Positions 1 through 8,425 of a stretch of DNA of 64,000 bases are shown here, in pieces. Source of the DNA: Labilibaculum antarcticum (GTDB lineage Bacteria > Bacteroidota > Bacteroidia > Bacteroidales > Marinifilaceae); the NCBI RefSeq assembly GCF_002356295.1, contig NZ_AP018042.1, positions 1 to 64,000 on the forward strand, read 5' to 3'. The notes beneath the pieces were generated by a model, which saw nothing but the letters and a program-made list of their open reading frames with translations, searched no databases and was not told the origin of the DNA. How positions within the stretch are numbered: the stretch's first letter is position 1; every line of letters starts with the position of its first letter. Position numbers and translations under genes: made by a program.

Positions 1-100
1 AAAAAGTCAATAGCCAAATAATTTTTTTTTCATTTTTTTTTTTACAATCTTGCGTAAGCAAAATTTAACACACCCTATTTTTTAAAACGCTGACAGAGAA

Positions 101-1531
101 ATGAATAATAATCACCTCCAGGTCTGGAACAATTGCTTGGCTGTAATAAAAGACAATGTGCCTCCTATTAGTTACAAAACATGGTTCGAACCTATCGTCC
201 CATTAAATTTGGAGAACCAGATCTTGACATTACAAGTACCAAGTCATTTTTTCTACGAATATTTGGAGGAGCAGTACATTGATATCCTTAGAAAAACACT
301 GAGAAAAGAAATTGGAAACAGTGCTAAGTTAGAATACAATGTTGTAATGGAGAATAATCACATTGCAAATGCGAAACCATTTTCGGTTGTAGTTCCAGGT
401 AATAATGGCACAAATACAAAAAACCGTCCGGTAAGCATGCCTTCTGATAAGGAAGAACTTACTATTCGCAATCCTTTTGTTATTCCAGGAATAAAAAAAC
501 TTCACATTGATTCTCAGTTAAATCCTGATTATTCTTTTGCAAACTTTATTGAAGGAGATTGCAACCGATTGGCAAGATCAGCGGGTGTGGCTGTATCGGA
601 GAATCCTGGAGGAACTGCTTTTAATCCATTAGTATTGTATGGTGATTCCGGTTTAGGAAAGACACATCTTGCTCAAGCTATCGGAATTAAAACAAAAGAA
701 CTGTATCAGGATAAAACGGTATTGTATGTAAGTGCAAACAAATTCCAAACACAATTTACTGAAGCGATCAGAAACAATAATAAGAATGACTTTCTTCATT
801 TTTATCAAATGATTGATGTTTTAATTATTGATGACATTCAGGAATTGGCTGGTAAAGAAAAAACGCAAAATACTTTTTTCCACATATTTAATCACCTTCA
901 TCAATCGGGTAAGCAGTTAATTCTTACTTCAGATAAAGCTCCTATTGATTTGAAAGGAATGGAGAATCGTTTGCTTTCAAGATTTAAATGGGGACTTTCA
1001 GCTGATCTTCAGAATCCTGATTACGAAACAAGAGTTCGGATTTTACATCAGAAAGCATATAAAGATGGCATCGTTCTGGAGAATGAAGTAATTGAATACA
1101 TTGCCAGTCATGTTGTCAATAATGTTAGAGAACTGGAAGGAGCATTAATTTCATTATTAGCTCAGTCTACTTTAAATAAAAAAGAGCTTAACCTTGAACT
1201 AGCAATTACTATAATTGACAGACTGGTTAAAAATACCAAGCGTGAGCTTTCTATCGACTACATTCAAAAAGTAGTGTGTGATCATTTTTCATTGCCAATT
1301 GATGTATTGCAGGTAAAAACAAGAAAAAGAGAAATTGTGCAAGCCAGACAAATTGCAATGTACTTCTCGAAAACACTTACAAAAGCTTCTTTAGCTTCCA
1401 TTGGTTCACAAATTGGAAAAAAAGATCACGCTACCGTGTTACATGCATGCAAAACTGTAAATAATTTGATTGATACCGACAGAGGGTTCAAAACTCAAAT
1501 TGACGAAATTGACAAGAAATTAAAAATGTAG
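101..1531 (+). CDS. dnaA: Chromosomal replication initiator protein DnaA
   Basis: This 476-residue protein is DnaA, the ATP-dependent initiator that binds oriC and loads the replicative helicase. The N-terminal domain I is seen at residues 1-80 (WNNCLAVI, SYKTWFEP). The AAA+ domain has a Walker A motif GDSGLGKTH at 181-189 and a Walker B motif VLIIDDIQ near 245. The C-terminal DnaA signature with KKDHATVLHACKTV binds DnaA boxes. Length is typical of the family. The ATG at 101 follows an A/T-rich stretch with runs of T, and no Shine-Dalgarno is visible, which is normal in Bacteroidota. I saw no cluster of DnaA boxes in the 100 bases upstream, so the origin is not proven to be here. Confidence 0.98.
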   Translation: MNNNHLQVWNNCLAVIKDNVPPISYKTWFEPIVPLNLENQILTLQVPSHFFYEYLEEQYIDILRKTLRKEIGNSAKLEYNVVMENNHIANAKPFSVVVPGNNGTNTKNRPVSMPSDKEELTIRNPFVIPGIKKLHIDSQLNPDYSFANFIEGDCNRLARSAGVAVSENPGGTAFNPLVLYGDSGLGKTHLAQAIGIKTKELYQDKTVLYVSANKFQTQFTEAIRNNNKNDFLHFYQMIDVLIIDDIQELAGKEKTQNTFFHIFNHLHQSGKQLILTSDKAPIDLKGMENRLLSRFKWGLSADLQNPDYETRVRILHQKAYKDGIVLENEVIEYIASHVVNNVRELEGALISLLAQSTLNKKELNLELAITIIDRLVKNTKRELSIDYIQKVVCDHFSLPIDVLQVKTRKREIVQARQIAMYFSKTLTKASLASIGSQIGKKDHATVLHACKTVNNLIDTDRGFKTQIDEIDKKLKM

Positions 1532-1564
1532 TTTTATTACTAACTATTATATTACGACCCTGGG

Positions 1565-1592
1565 AAGCAGATTCAAATTGAATCTGCTTTTC
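1565..1592 (+). terminator. Hairpin terminator after dnaA
   Basis: AAGCAGATTC (1565-1574) pairs with GAATCTGCTT (1580-1589) around the loop AAATT, followed by a short T run. It lies 33 bases past the dnaA stop, so dnaA is probably transcribed apart from the next gene. Confidence 0.7.
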
Positions 1593-1641
1593 TAATTTTA
1601 GGTAAAGTATTTTTTCATTACTTTGCGCCAAAATTACGACT

Positions 1642-2502
1642 ATGCTAAATCTACTTCTTGCAATTCTTACCTCAACAGGAATATTTATCACCTTTAAATA
1701 TCTTGAGAAATTTAAAATTGATATTCTTTCAGCGATCATTATCAATTACTTAACAGCTTCTCTTTGTGGTTACTTCTTGTCTGATGCAACATTCAATTTC
1801 GATCACATAATTCACCAGAACTGGTTCGGAATTTCAATACTCATTGGAGCACTTTTTATCATTGTCTTTTTTATTATTGGCCGATCGACACAGAAAGCTG
1901 GTATATCAGTAACAACTCTGGCAAGTAAAATGTCTTTTGTCCTCCCCTTGCTTTTTTCCATTATGTACTATCAGGAAGCAATAACTGCAAAAAAGATTTT
2001 GGGGATTGTAATCGCTGTTAGTGCAGTATTACTGAGTATCTATAAAAAACGAGGTGATAAAATAAATCGCCAGTTTATTTGGTTGCCAATACTACTGTTT
2101 TTTGGAGCAGGCACCGTTGACTCACTAGTGAAATTTGCACAACAAGAATACCTAAACTCAGGAGGAACTGAACAATTCACAACTCTACTTTTTGCTATTG
2201 CAGCCATTGCAGGATTGGTTACTCTATTTATTCGCAAAGAGAAATTCCGCGATCTGTTTCAGTTAAAAGTTTTAATTGGAGGAAGTGTTTTGGGCTTGGT
2301 AAATTACGGCTCGCTCTATTTTTTAATAGCCGCTTTAAACCATTCAGGATATGACAGTTCTGTGGTATTTAGCATTATTAATATTGGAATTGTAGCTTGT
2401 TCTGTATTTATTGGTTTAAGCATTTTTAAAGAAAAGCTGAACAAAGTAAACATATTGGGAATACTGCTGGCATTTATTGCTATTTTTATCCTAACCAATT
2501 AA
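1642..2502 (+). CDS. EamA/DMT-superfamily transporter
   Basis: The 286-residue protein is almost entirely hydrophobic, with about ten predicted membrane segments arranged as two five-helix halves. That is the layout of drug/metabolite transporters of the EamA family. A short charged stretch near residue 135 (YKKRGDKINR) separates the halves. Substrate cannot be told from sequence; relatives move amino acids, nucleotide sugars or other small metabolites across the inner membrane. The next gene starts only 4 bases after its stop, so the two are probably one transcript. Confidence 0.85.
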   Translation: MLNLLLAILTSTGIFITFKYLEKFKIDILSAIIINYLTASLCGYFLSDATFNFDHIIHQNWFGISILIGALFIIVFFIIGRSTQKAGISVTTLASKMSFVLPLLFSIMYYQEAITAKKILGIVIAVSAVLLSIYKKRGDKINRQFIWLPILLFFGAGTVDSLVKFAQQEYLNSGGTEQFTTLLFAIAAIAGLVTLFIRKEKFRDLFQLKVLIGGSVLGLVNYGSLYFLIAALNHSGYDSSVVFSIINIGIVACSVFIGLSIFKEKLNKVNILGILLAFIAIFILTN

Positions 2503-2506
2503 TTCA

Positions 2507-3139
2507 ATGAGCATTTTGAGTAAAGTAATGAATAGCGATACCTATAAAACAATCAAAGAAGCATCCGAAGGATTGTACAAAGAGAAAGGAAGTAAGTTTA
2601 TTGCTCTTGCCTATCCCGTTGCCTGCGAAGAAGAAGCAAAAGAACACATTGCCCATCTTAAAAAAGAGTACTACAATGCCCGTCATCATTGCTATGCTTA
2701 TATGCTCGGGGCCGATAAATTAGAATTCCGGGCAAACGATGATGGAGAACCTTCTTCAACTGCAGGAAAACCAATTTTGGGCCAAATTTTATCGAATGAT
2801 ATAACCAATATACTTATAGTTGTAATTCGTTACTTTGGCGGGACTAAATTGGGTGTAAGCGGTTTGATACAGGCCTATAAAGCTGCTGCTGCCGATGCTA
2901 TATCAAATGCAGAAATTATAGAAAAAACGATTAATGATATTTACGATATCAATTTCGATTATCTCGCCATGAATGATGTAATGAAAATCATTAAAGATGA
3001 TCAGCCGGAACAATTGGGACAAGATTTTAACCTGAGGTGCAAAATAACCTTAAGCATTCGACAAAGTGAAGTAGATAAGATCATCGAGAAATTTTTAAAA
3101 ATTGAAGGGGTAAAACCAAAATACTTACATACCATTTAA
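2507..3139 (+). CDS. YigZ/IMPACT family protein
   Basis: This 210-residue protein belongs to the YigZ/IMPACT (UPF0029) family. The N-terminal domain carries the family signatures KGSKFIALAYPV, HHCYAYMLG, DDGEPSSTAGKPIL and YFGGTKLGVSGLI, residues about 27-130. A smaller C-terminal ferredoxin-like domain (DUF1949 type) follows. Eukaryotic IMPACT modulates GCN2; the bacterial role is not settled. The listed start gives MSILSKVMN, and an alternative ATG at 2528 (MNSDTYK) fits family length equally well. It is tightly coupled to the DMT transporter before it. Confidence 0.92.
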   Translation: MSILSKVMNSDTYKTIKEASEGLYKEKGSKFIALAYPVACEEEAKEHIAHLKKEYYNARHHCYAYMLGADKLEFRANDDGEPSSTAGKPILGQILSNDITNILIVVIRYFGGTKLGVSGLIQAYKAAAADAISNAEIIEKTINDIYDINFDYLAMNDVMKIIKDDQPEQLGQDFNLRCKITLSIRQSEVDKIIEKFLKIEGVKPKYLHTI

Positions 3140-3227
3140 CTTCATCCATATCAACTCCATATACAATAATATATATCAACTGCCTTTTTCACTTTTTAAA
3201 ATTTGTTACTAATTAATCAATTTCGAA

Positions 3228-3260
3228 TTTGATTATTAGCATTATTTATACCTATATTTG
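3228..3260 (+). promoter_or_regulatory. Promoter of the pyrBI leader
   Basis: TATATTTG at 3253-3260 matches the Bacteroidota -7 element TAnnTTTG, and TTTG at 3228-3231 lies 21 bases upstream, the usual -33 spacing. Transcription would begin at about 3265-3270, leaving a leader of roughly 260 nucleotides before pyrB. Confidence 0.65.
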
Positions 3261-3269
3261 TAATCTAGA

Positions 3270-3524
3270 ATGAAGAAACAACTAATTCAATCTAGAACCG
3301 CAAATAGTACTAAAAGAAGTAAGAACCTTTACTTCTTCTTACACATTTTCCATTATTTATTTAGAAGAAAACACGATGTAAGGATTGATTCCCATTTTCG
3401 TTATTTGGATAATTCTTTTCAACAATATTTCTCAAAAATTCCAACATTACTATCATTTTTAGTAATTGTTGGTTTTTTTTTGTGCCGAAAAAACAATCAT
3501 ATTATAAACACACTTAATTTTTAA
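3270..3524 (+). CDS. Candidate pyrBI leader peptide (84 codons)
   Basis: An open frame of 84 codons spans the pyrB leader and ends 3 bases before the pyrB ATG. It resembles no enzyme. Residues 20-35 are rich in Phe, Tyr, His and Leu (LYFFLHIFHYLF), encoded by a pyrimidine-rich run. The frame reads straight through the terminator hairpin at 3441-3481. This is the arrangement of the enterobacterial pyrBI leader peptide, in which a ribosome following a paused polymerase prevents terminator folding when UTP is low. The predicted transcript start is so close to the ATG that translation would be nearly leaderless, and the frame could be chance. Function is inferred from position only. Confidence 0.4.
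   Translation: MKKQLIQSRTANSTKRSKNLYFFLHIFHYLFRRKHDVRIDSHFRYLDNSFQQYFSKIPTLLSFLVIVGFFLCRKNNHIINTLNF
3314..3337 (+). promoter_or_regulatory. Upstream hairpin in the pyrBI leader
   Basis: AAGAAGTAA (3314-3322) pairs perfectly with TTACTTCTT (3329-3337), with a short central loop. A pyrimidine-rich stretch follows to about 3366. A hairpin followed by a U-rich transcript would suit an RNA polymerase pause site ahead of the attenuator, which is my inference. Confidence 0.5.
3441..3481 (+). terminator. Intrinsic terminator (attenuator) before pyrB
   Basis: CCAACATTACT (3441-3451) pairs with AGTAATTGTTGG (3461-3472), with one bulged T and the loop ATCATTTTT. Nine T residues follow at 3473-3481. 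This is a complete rho-independent terminator 46 bases upstream of the pyrB ATG and well downstream of the leader promoter. It would stop transcripts before pyrB unless prevented, so it is best read as an attenuator. Confidence 0.75.
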
Positions 3525-3527
3525 TCA

Positions 3528-4433
3528 ATGGATAACAAAAGTTTAGTATCGATCGACGACTATACAAAAGAAGAAATCCTTGAAGTATTAGCTAGAGCTG
3601 CTGAGTTCGAAAAAAATCCTAACTGTAACTTATTAGAGGGAAAAGTTATTGCTTCACTATTCTTTGAGCCATCTACCCGTACTCGCCTTAGTTTTGAAAC
3701 TGCAATTAGTCGCATGGGTGGACGAATTGTTGGGTTTACCGATTCTTCTTCTTCAAGCGTTACCAAAGGGGAAACTTTAAAGGATACAACTAAGATGGTG
3801 AGCAATTATTGCGACCTAATTGTTATGCGCCATCCAATTGAAGGTTCTGCCCGCTATGCCTCGGAGGTGTCAGATGTTCCGGTGATAAATGCAGGAGATG
3901 GTGCCAATCAACACCCAACTCAAACCATGCTAGATCTTTATTCAATCATGAAAACTCAGGGAACTCTTGAAAACCTGAACATTTTTATGGTTGGTGACCT
4001 TAAGTATGGTCGTACTGTTCATTCATTGCTAATGGCACTTTCTCACTTCAACCCTACTTTCCATTTTATAGCTCCCCCTGAATTGGAGATTCCCCGCGGA
4101 TACAAAATTTTTATGGACAAAAACGATATCAAATATTTCGAACACACCGAATTTGATGATATTATTAACGATGCCGATATTTTATACATGACACGTGTTC
4201 AGAAAGAACGATTTGTTGACCCTTTGGAATATGAAAAAGTAAAAAATGTGTACATCCTTAAAAATAATATGCTTGCGAATACAAAAGACAACTTAAAAAT
4301 TCTTCACCCGCTGCCAAGAGTTAATGAAATTGCCGTGGATGTTGATACAAATCCTAAAGCATACTACTTTCAACAAGCTTTAAACGGTGTTTATGCCCGA
4401 CAAGCTATTATCGCGAAAGCTCTTAATCTATAA
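3528..4433 (+). CDS. pyrB: Aspartate carbamoyltransferase, catalytic subunit
   Basis: PyrB joins carbamoyl phosphate and aspartate to give N-carbamoyl-L-aspartate, the committed step of pyrimidine synthesis. The 301-residue length is normal. The carbamoyl-phosphate loop [12 protein letters not shown] is at 46-57, the HPTQT motif near 130, and the aspartate-site HPLPRVNEI motif near 262. The regulatory subunit gene follows 31 bases downstream, so the enzyme is probably the class B catalytic-regulatory holoenzyme. The leader before it carries a likely attenuator. Confidence 0.98.
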   Translation: MDNKSLVSIDDYTKEEILEVLARAAEFEKNPNCNLLEGKVIASLFFEPSTRTRLSFETAISRMGGRIVGFTDSSSSSVTKGETLKDTTKMVSNYCDLIVMRHPIEGSARYASEVSDVPVINAGDGANQHPTQTMLDLYSIMKTQGTLENLNIFMVGDLKYGRTVHSLLMALSHFNPTFHFIAPPELEIPRGYKIFMDKNDIKYFEHTEFDDIINDADILYMTRVQKERFVDPLEYEKVKNVYILKNNMLANTKDNLKILHPLPRVNEIAVDVDTNPKAYYFQQALNGVYARQAIIAKALNL

Positions 4434-4464
4434 TTTCATACTCACAAAAAAAGCACCTCATCAT

Positions 4465-4923
4465 ATGAACGCAAAAAAAGAATTACAAGTAAGCGCTATT
4501 CAAAATGGAACTGTTATTGATCACATTCCTGCAGAATATCTATTTCAGGTAATCACCATATTAGGCTTAGACAAATGTGGGAACTCCGTAACCTTCGGAA
4601 ACAATTTGGAAAGTAAACTATTGGGAAGGAAAGCCATAATAAAAATTTCCGAAAAGTTTTTTAAGGATGAAGAGATCAATAAAATTTCATTAATTGCCCC
4701 ACACGCTAAACTAAATATCATTCGTGATTACAAGGTAGCAGAAAAGAAAATTGTTGAAACACCTAAAAAAGTGGTTGGAATTGCCAGATGTATGAATCCT
4801 AAATGCATAACTAATGTGGAAGCTGTAACCACGCGTTTTCATGTTATTAATACTTCACCAATCACCTTAAAATGTCACTATTGTGAAAAAATCACCGATC
4901 TTAAGAACATTAGAATTGTATAA
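4465..4923 (+). CDS. pyrI: Aspartate carbamoyltransferase, regulatory subunit
   Basis: PyrI binds nucleotide effectors and holds the catalytic trimers together. The allosteric domain begins at MNAKKELQVSAIQNGTVIDH, so the ATG at 4465 is preferred; upstream frame sequence overlaps pyrB and looks non-native. The C-terminal zinc domain has CMNPKC and CHYCEK, giving the four cysteine ligands in the spacing of known PyrI proteins. At 152 residues it is full length. It ends the pyrBI operon, with a strong terminator just after. Confidence 0.96.
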   Translation: MNAKKELQVSAIQNGTVIDHIPAEYLFQVITILGLDKCGNSVTFGNNLESKLLGRKAIIKISEKFFKDEEINKISLIAPHAKLNIIRDYKVAEKKIVETPKKVVGIARCMNPKCITNVEAVTTRFHVINTSPITLKCHYCEKITDLKNIRIV

Positions 4924-4950
4924 ATAGCATTTTTTTGTTTCTCAACTAAA

Positions 4951-4977
4951 AAGAAGCCCCAAAAGGCTTCTTTTTTT
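4951..4977 (+). terminator. Rho-independent terminator after pyrI
   Basis: AAGAAGCC (4951-4958) pairs perfectly with GGCTTCTT (4965-4972) around the loop CCAAAA, followed by a run of seven T. It closes the pyrBI transcript. Confidence 0.85.
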
Positions 4978-5021
4978 GTAGAATACAATATTCCTACCCC
5001 TTAGGATAAAAGGATAATTAC

Positions 5022-5029
5022 TACCTTTG
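5022..5029 (+). promoter_or_regulatory. Putative -7 promoter element
   Basis: TACCTTTG fits TAnnTTTG and lies 28 bases before the next ATG. I see no clear TTTG at the -33 distance, so this is a partial match. Confidence 0.4.
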
Positions 5030-5057
5030 TTTTCTTAAAAAATTAAATATCCAAAAC

Positions 5058-5717
5058 ATGAATTCTTCTATAGAACAGCTTCGTGAGCTTATATTACAAG
5101 CGATTGAGAAAGGACAAAACGGAAAGATACGAGCTTGTAATAAAGACTTGAATGCCATTTATAAGAGTATCAAAAAAGATCCCTTCTTGCTTTGGGATGA
5201 TGTTGCAATTTCCCAATTAGGAAAGGCAATCATCATGATGTTACATTTTGATTTAATTGATGAAGAAGAAAAAAATATTGGCCTGGCTCATCTCTCCTAT
5301 CTGTTTATTACCAGAGGAATTGAAAGAGAAGAAAGCTTAGCTCCGGAAGAAGATCAAAGTGAGTTATTTCGCTTACGGAAAGACCGCATTATTCTGCTTA
5401 AGAGTTGTGATGATTCCTTTGTTGACAGTTTACAGGAATTTTATTTTTCGGATAGTGAAGCCGAAGACTTAGATACTTATAATCAACAGAGAAAAGCTGT
5501 TTTAGCCCGATTGCCGTATCTTCAGTTTGCAGATATACATTTGATTGAACAGAATTATACTAACCTGAGAGATGATGAATATTTGCTTGAAACGGCTAAT
5601 TATATTGAGAATGAAAATGAGATAAGTGATGAGAATTTAAAAGAGGGACTTTTACTTCTCAAGATTTTGTATAAGCATACCTATCAGCAATTAAAAGAAG
5701 GCAAATTGCATTTCTAA
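5058..5717 (+). CDS. Conserved hypothetical helical protein
   Basis: I do not recognise this 219-residue protein. It is soluble, acidic, without signal peptide or membrane segment, and reads as mostly alpha-helical with many Glu, Leu and Lys residues. A highly acidic patch near residues 126-138 (FSDSEAEDLD) separates two helical halves. It stands alone between the pyrI terminator and a long repeat-rich spacer. The start is supported by the -7-like element just upstream. No function is proposed. Confidence 0.75.
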   Translation: MNSSIEQLRELILQAIEKGQNGKIRACNKDLNAIYKSIKKDPFLLWDDVAISQLGKAIIMMLHFDLIDEEEKNIGLAHLSYLFITRGIEREESLAPEEDQSELFRLRKDRIILLKSCDDSFVDSLQEFYFSDSEAEDLDTYNQQRKAVLARLPYLQFADIHLIEQNYTNLRDDEYLLETANYIENENEISDENLKEGLLLLKILYKHTYQQLKEGKLHF

Positions 5718-6005
5718 CAACTCATTATAATCATTTGTAAATTAATCAATTGTTTTTAAGTTGGCTGACGAATAAAGAGAGAATACAAGAACTTGAAATT
5801 TCATTTCGAGAATAAAGCATCAATCCAATCGAAAGCTGTAGGGTGTTCCAATTCAAGCTTGGAAGCCCGAATTGCGATCGATTGACAATTCCCGATTGAA
5901 AACTAAATCCGCAAATAATTAAGGACAGAATTGATTTCATGATTTCTGTTTTAATCAAATTTCCATTAAGATTACGGTACGCTGTACCTCCTTGTTACTT
6001 ATTTA

Positions 6006-6240
6006 CTACAAATACTACGCAACTCTGTTGCTTGACTTAAAAACCGTAAAAAAATCTGCCTACTTAAATTTCTGCTACTTACACCTTTTTACTTGTCTCT
6101 TGAATTCTTGTTCCTTGAAACTTGCTTTGCTACAAATACTACGCAACTCTGTTGCTTGATTTAAAAACCGTAAAAAAATCTGCCTACTTGAATTCCTGCT
6201 ACTTGTCCCTTTTTACTTGTCTCTTGAATTCTTGTTCCTT
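6006..6240. repeat. Tandem pair of about 111-bp repeats, period 124
   Basis: The segment beginning CTACAAATACTACGC at 6006 recurs at 6130 and continues similarly for about 111 bases to the TTGTTCCTT segment, with few substitutions. The copies are 124 bases apart. They lie in a 925-base gene-free stretch (5718-6642). Confidence 0.85.
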
Positions 6241-6352
6241 TCTCTTTTTTCCTTTCTCCTTGTTACCTGCACCTTTTTACTTGTTACTTCTTACTTGCCA
6301 CTTGCCACTTGTAACTTGTAACTTGATTTACTTGTAACTTTAAACTTGTTTC
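6241..6352. repeat. Degenerate ACTTG-type short repeats
   Basis: About 110 bases made of imperfect units such as TTACTTG, CCACTTG and TAACTTG on the plus strand, continuing the pyrimidine-rich tail of the preceding repeat pair. No coding signal is seen; a 71-codon open frame across it is low-complexity and rejected. Confidence 0.7.
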
Positions 6353-6369
6353 TAGCGACAAACGAAATT

Positions 6370-6448
6370 GTGTGAGGGATAGCAGCGGTATCCTTTTTTG
6401 AGGAACGAAGAAAAGATTTAGCGAATAGCCCGACCCGAAGGGACACAC
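6370..6448 (+). ncRNA. Structured intergenic element, possibly a Flavo-1-type RNA
   Basis: GTGTG (6370-6374) can close a domain with CACAC (6444-6448). Inside it GGATA (6377-6381) pairs with TATCC (6389-6393), and CCC GAA GGG forms a tight hairpin at 6434-6442. The conserved-looking words AGGGATAG, AGCGG and AGCCCGACCC are, from memory, typical of a repeated structured element of Bacteroidota intergenic regions resembling the Flavo-1 RNA family. The family name is a recollection, not a search result. It lies about 195 bases before the next gene. Confidence 0.5.
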
Positions 6449-6642
6449 CCAAACCTAAGAAAAAGACTTTTTTATCCGTAAAACATATAAAAGCTTATCG
6501 ATTTGCACTTTTATTTATATCTTTCAACTTGATTTGGCAGGGAGCACAAAAATGGCTGCTATTCTTTCTGTTACAAGTACATTTCATTCAATCATAATGT
6601 GCCTGATGTTCAGCCAAATGAAACAATAAACAAAAGTTTTTT

Positions 6643-8133
6643 ATGAGTATAGAAAAATACGATCTTGTTGTACTGGGAAGTGGCCCGGCGGGTTTTTCGG
6701 CAGCAATGCGTGCCATTGATTTTAATAAATCTGTTTGTATCATTGAGGCGAGTCATTTAGGCGGTGCCGGTATTATGAATGGTGCTTTAACTTCGAAGGC
6801 GATGTGGGAATTGTCCCGGGATTTCTCAATTGCTTCATCGGTGATGAGAGGTTATCGTGCTTCTGGTTTAAATGTGGATTACAATAAAGTTCAACAAACC
6901 ATTTTACAGGCAGCCAAACAAAAGCAATTGCAGATGCTATCGCAAATTGAGACTTATTCGCAACCTTCGGTAACTTGCGGCAATATTACGTTAAAATATG
7001 GCTGGGGAAAATTTATTGATTCGCATACTGTTGAGGTAATTTCCAATGACAAAATAGAGCAGGTTAAAGGTGATAATTTCATTATCGCAACAGGCTCCCG
7101 TCCGCGTCCGATGCCTGACGTTGAGATTGATAATGAGCGAATTATTGACTCGGAAGGCATCATGGGTTTGAAAGAATTTCCGGAACGAATGATTATTATT
7201 GGCTCGGGAATTATTGGTTGTGAATACGCCACTATTTTCTCCAATTACAGCCAGACAGAAGTTCACTTACTAGACCGACAGCATAAGGTAATTCCTTATG
7301 AAGATGATGATTTAAGTAGTTTTGTGGGTCGAAATTTAGAAAGCAATGGTGTAATTATTCATCATACGGCCAACTTAAGAACAATTCGAAAACGTCCGGA
7401 CTTTTTGGAAGTTGTATTGGATTACCAAGATGGTCACTCGACGGTTTTAGAGGTAGATGTGGCCATAGTGGCCATTGGCAGAATACCGAATTTGGATAAT
7501 ATTGGTTTGGAAAATGTTGGAATCAACACTACAAATCGTGGTTATCTTGATATTAATGAAGTTTGTGCCACGGATAATTTTCAATCGTGTAACATTTTTG
7601 CAGCAGGTGATGTATCGGGGCATGCGCAATTGTATTCGGTTGCTGAACTACAGGGCAGATATATTGTTGAGGCTTTGTATGGCAATTCGGAATATCCGTT
7701 GGACTACTCGAATATGGCGACATTAATGTTCTTTAAACCTGAAGTAGCAGCTGTTGGTTTGAACGAGAAAGCTTGCCAAAAACGTGGTATTCCATATAAG
7801 GTTGCGACCTATTCGAACTCATTGGTTAACCGTGCTATTGCAATGCGTGCTACCGATGGATTTGTGAAAATTATTGTAAGCGATGATGGTAAAGATACAA
7901 TATTAGGGATGCGTGCTGCGGGTCCGCAGGCTTCTACCCTAATTACATCTATAGCCTACCAAATTACACAACATGGTACGTTGAAAGATATACGGCAAAA
8001 TGTTCACCCACACCCAAGTATTAGTGAGGGTATTCAGGAATGTTTGCGGGTTTTTGAAGGAAAATCGATTTATAAACCGAAAGCCTTTCCCGATTTAATA
8101 AAATTGGAGACTTGGAAACCGGAAGAGGTGTAA
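6643..8133 (+). CDS. Dihydrolipoyl-dehydrogenase-like flavoprotein lacking the redox cysteines
   Basis: This 496-residue protein has the full architecture of class I pyridine nucleotide-disulfide oxidoreductases. An FAD-binding GSGPAGFSAA is at 12-21, ATGSRP and an NAD(P)-binding GSGIIGCEYA lie in the middle, IFAAGDV is the second FAD motif, and the C-terminal dimerisation domain has HPHPSISE. In lipoamide dehydrogenase the active site reads GG-x-C-x4-C-x3-K; here it reads GGAGIMNGALTSK (40-52), with Gly43 and Ala48 in place of both cysteines. It cannot do disulfide chemistry, so a transhydrogenase or diaphorase-like role is possible. It is monocistronic with its own terminator. Confidence 0.85.
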   Translation: MSIEKYDLVVLGSGPAGFSAAMRAIDFNKSVCIIEASHLGGAGIMNGALTSKAMWELSRDFSIASSVMRGYRASGLNVDYNKVQQTILQAAKQKQLQMLSQIETYSQPSVTCGNITLKYGWGKFIDSHTVEVISNDKIEQVKGDNFIIATGSRPRPMPDVEIDNERIIDSEGIMGLKEFPERMIIIGSGIIGCEYATIFSNYSQTEVHLLDRQHKVIPYEDDDLSSFVGRNLESNGVIIHHTANLRTIRKRPDFLEVVLDYQDGHSTVLEVDVAIVAIGRIPNLDNIGLENVGINTTNRGYLDINEVCATDNFQSCNIFAAGDVSGHAQLYSVAELQGRYIVEALYGNSEYPLDYSNMATLMFFKPEVAAVGLNEKACQKRGIPYKVATYSNSLVNRAIAMRATDGFVKIIVSDDGKDTILGMRAAGPQASTLITSIAYQITQHGTLKDIRQNVHPHPSISEGIQECLRVFEGKSIYKPKAFPDLIKLETWKPEEV

Positions 8134-8137
8134 GCAT

Positions 8138-8168
8138 AAAAGACGCGATTTATATCGCGTCTTTTTTT
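8138..8168 (+). terminator. Rho-independent terminator
   Basis: AAAAGACGCGAT (8138-8149) pairs perfectly with ATCGCGTCTTTT (8154-8165) around TTAT, followed by further T residues. It lies right after the flavoprotein gene. Confidence 0.9.
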
Positions 8169-8425
8169 ATATAAACTCATAAGATCTATAATCACAACAA
8201 ACGACCTAATCTCAGCTATCTTCTATCAACCTGAGCCACACCTATAGCTACTTAATTTACAGAAGATATACTTATCACTTTAACGTGAAAGGTAAACTTA
8301 AAATAGCTTATAGGTTACGATCTTTTTACATTTGATGCTTATTAAAAGCCAGATCTTAGATCGTGTTTTAATTTAGCACTGTGCTTACTAAATTATCAAT
8401 TCTTCACTTGCACTGGTTCGTGTTG

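Noticed and set aside
1-100. Replication origin upstream of dnaA
   Set aside because: The segment is AT-rich, but I see no convincing DnaA boxes; the window starts too close to dnaA to judge.
4387-4464. Extension of pyrI into pyrB via an upstream GTG
   Set aside because: The extra 26 residues do not fit PyrI, and ATG 4465 begins at the conserved N-terminus.
6122-6337. 71-codon frame rich in Leu, Cys and Tyr
   Set aside because: It is the translation of the pyrimidine-rich repeat block; no start context and no protein-like pattern.
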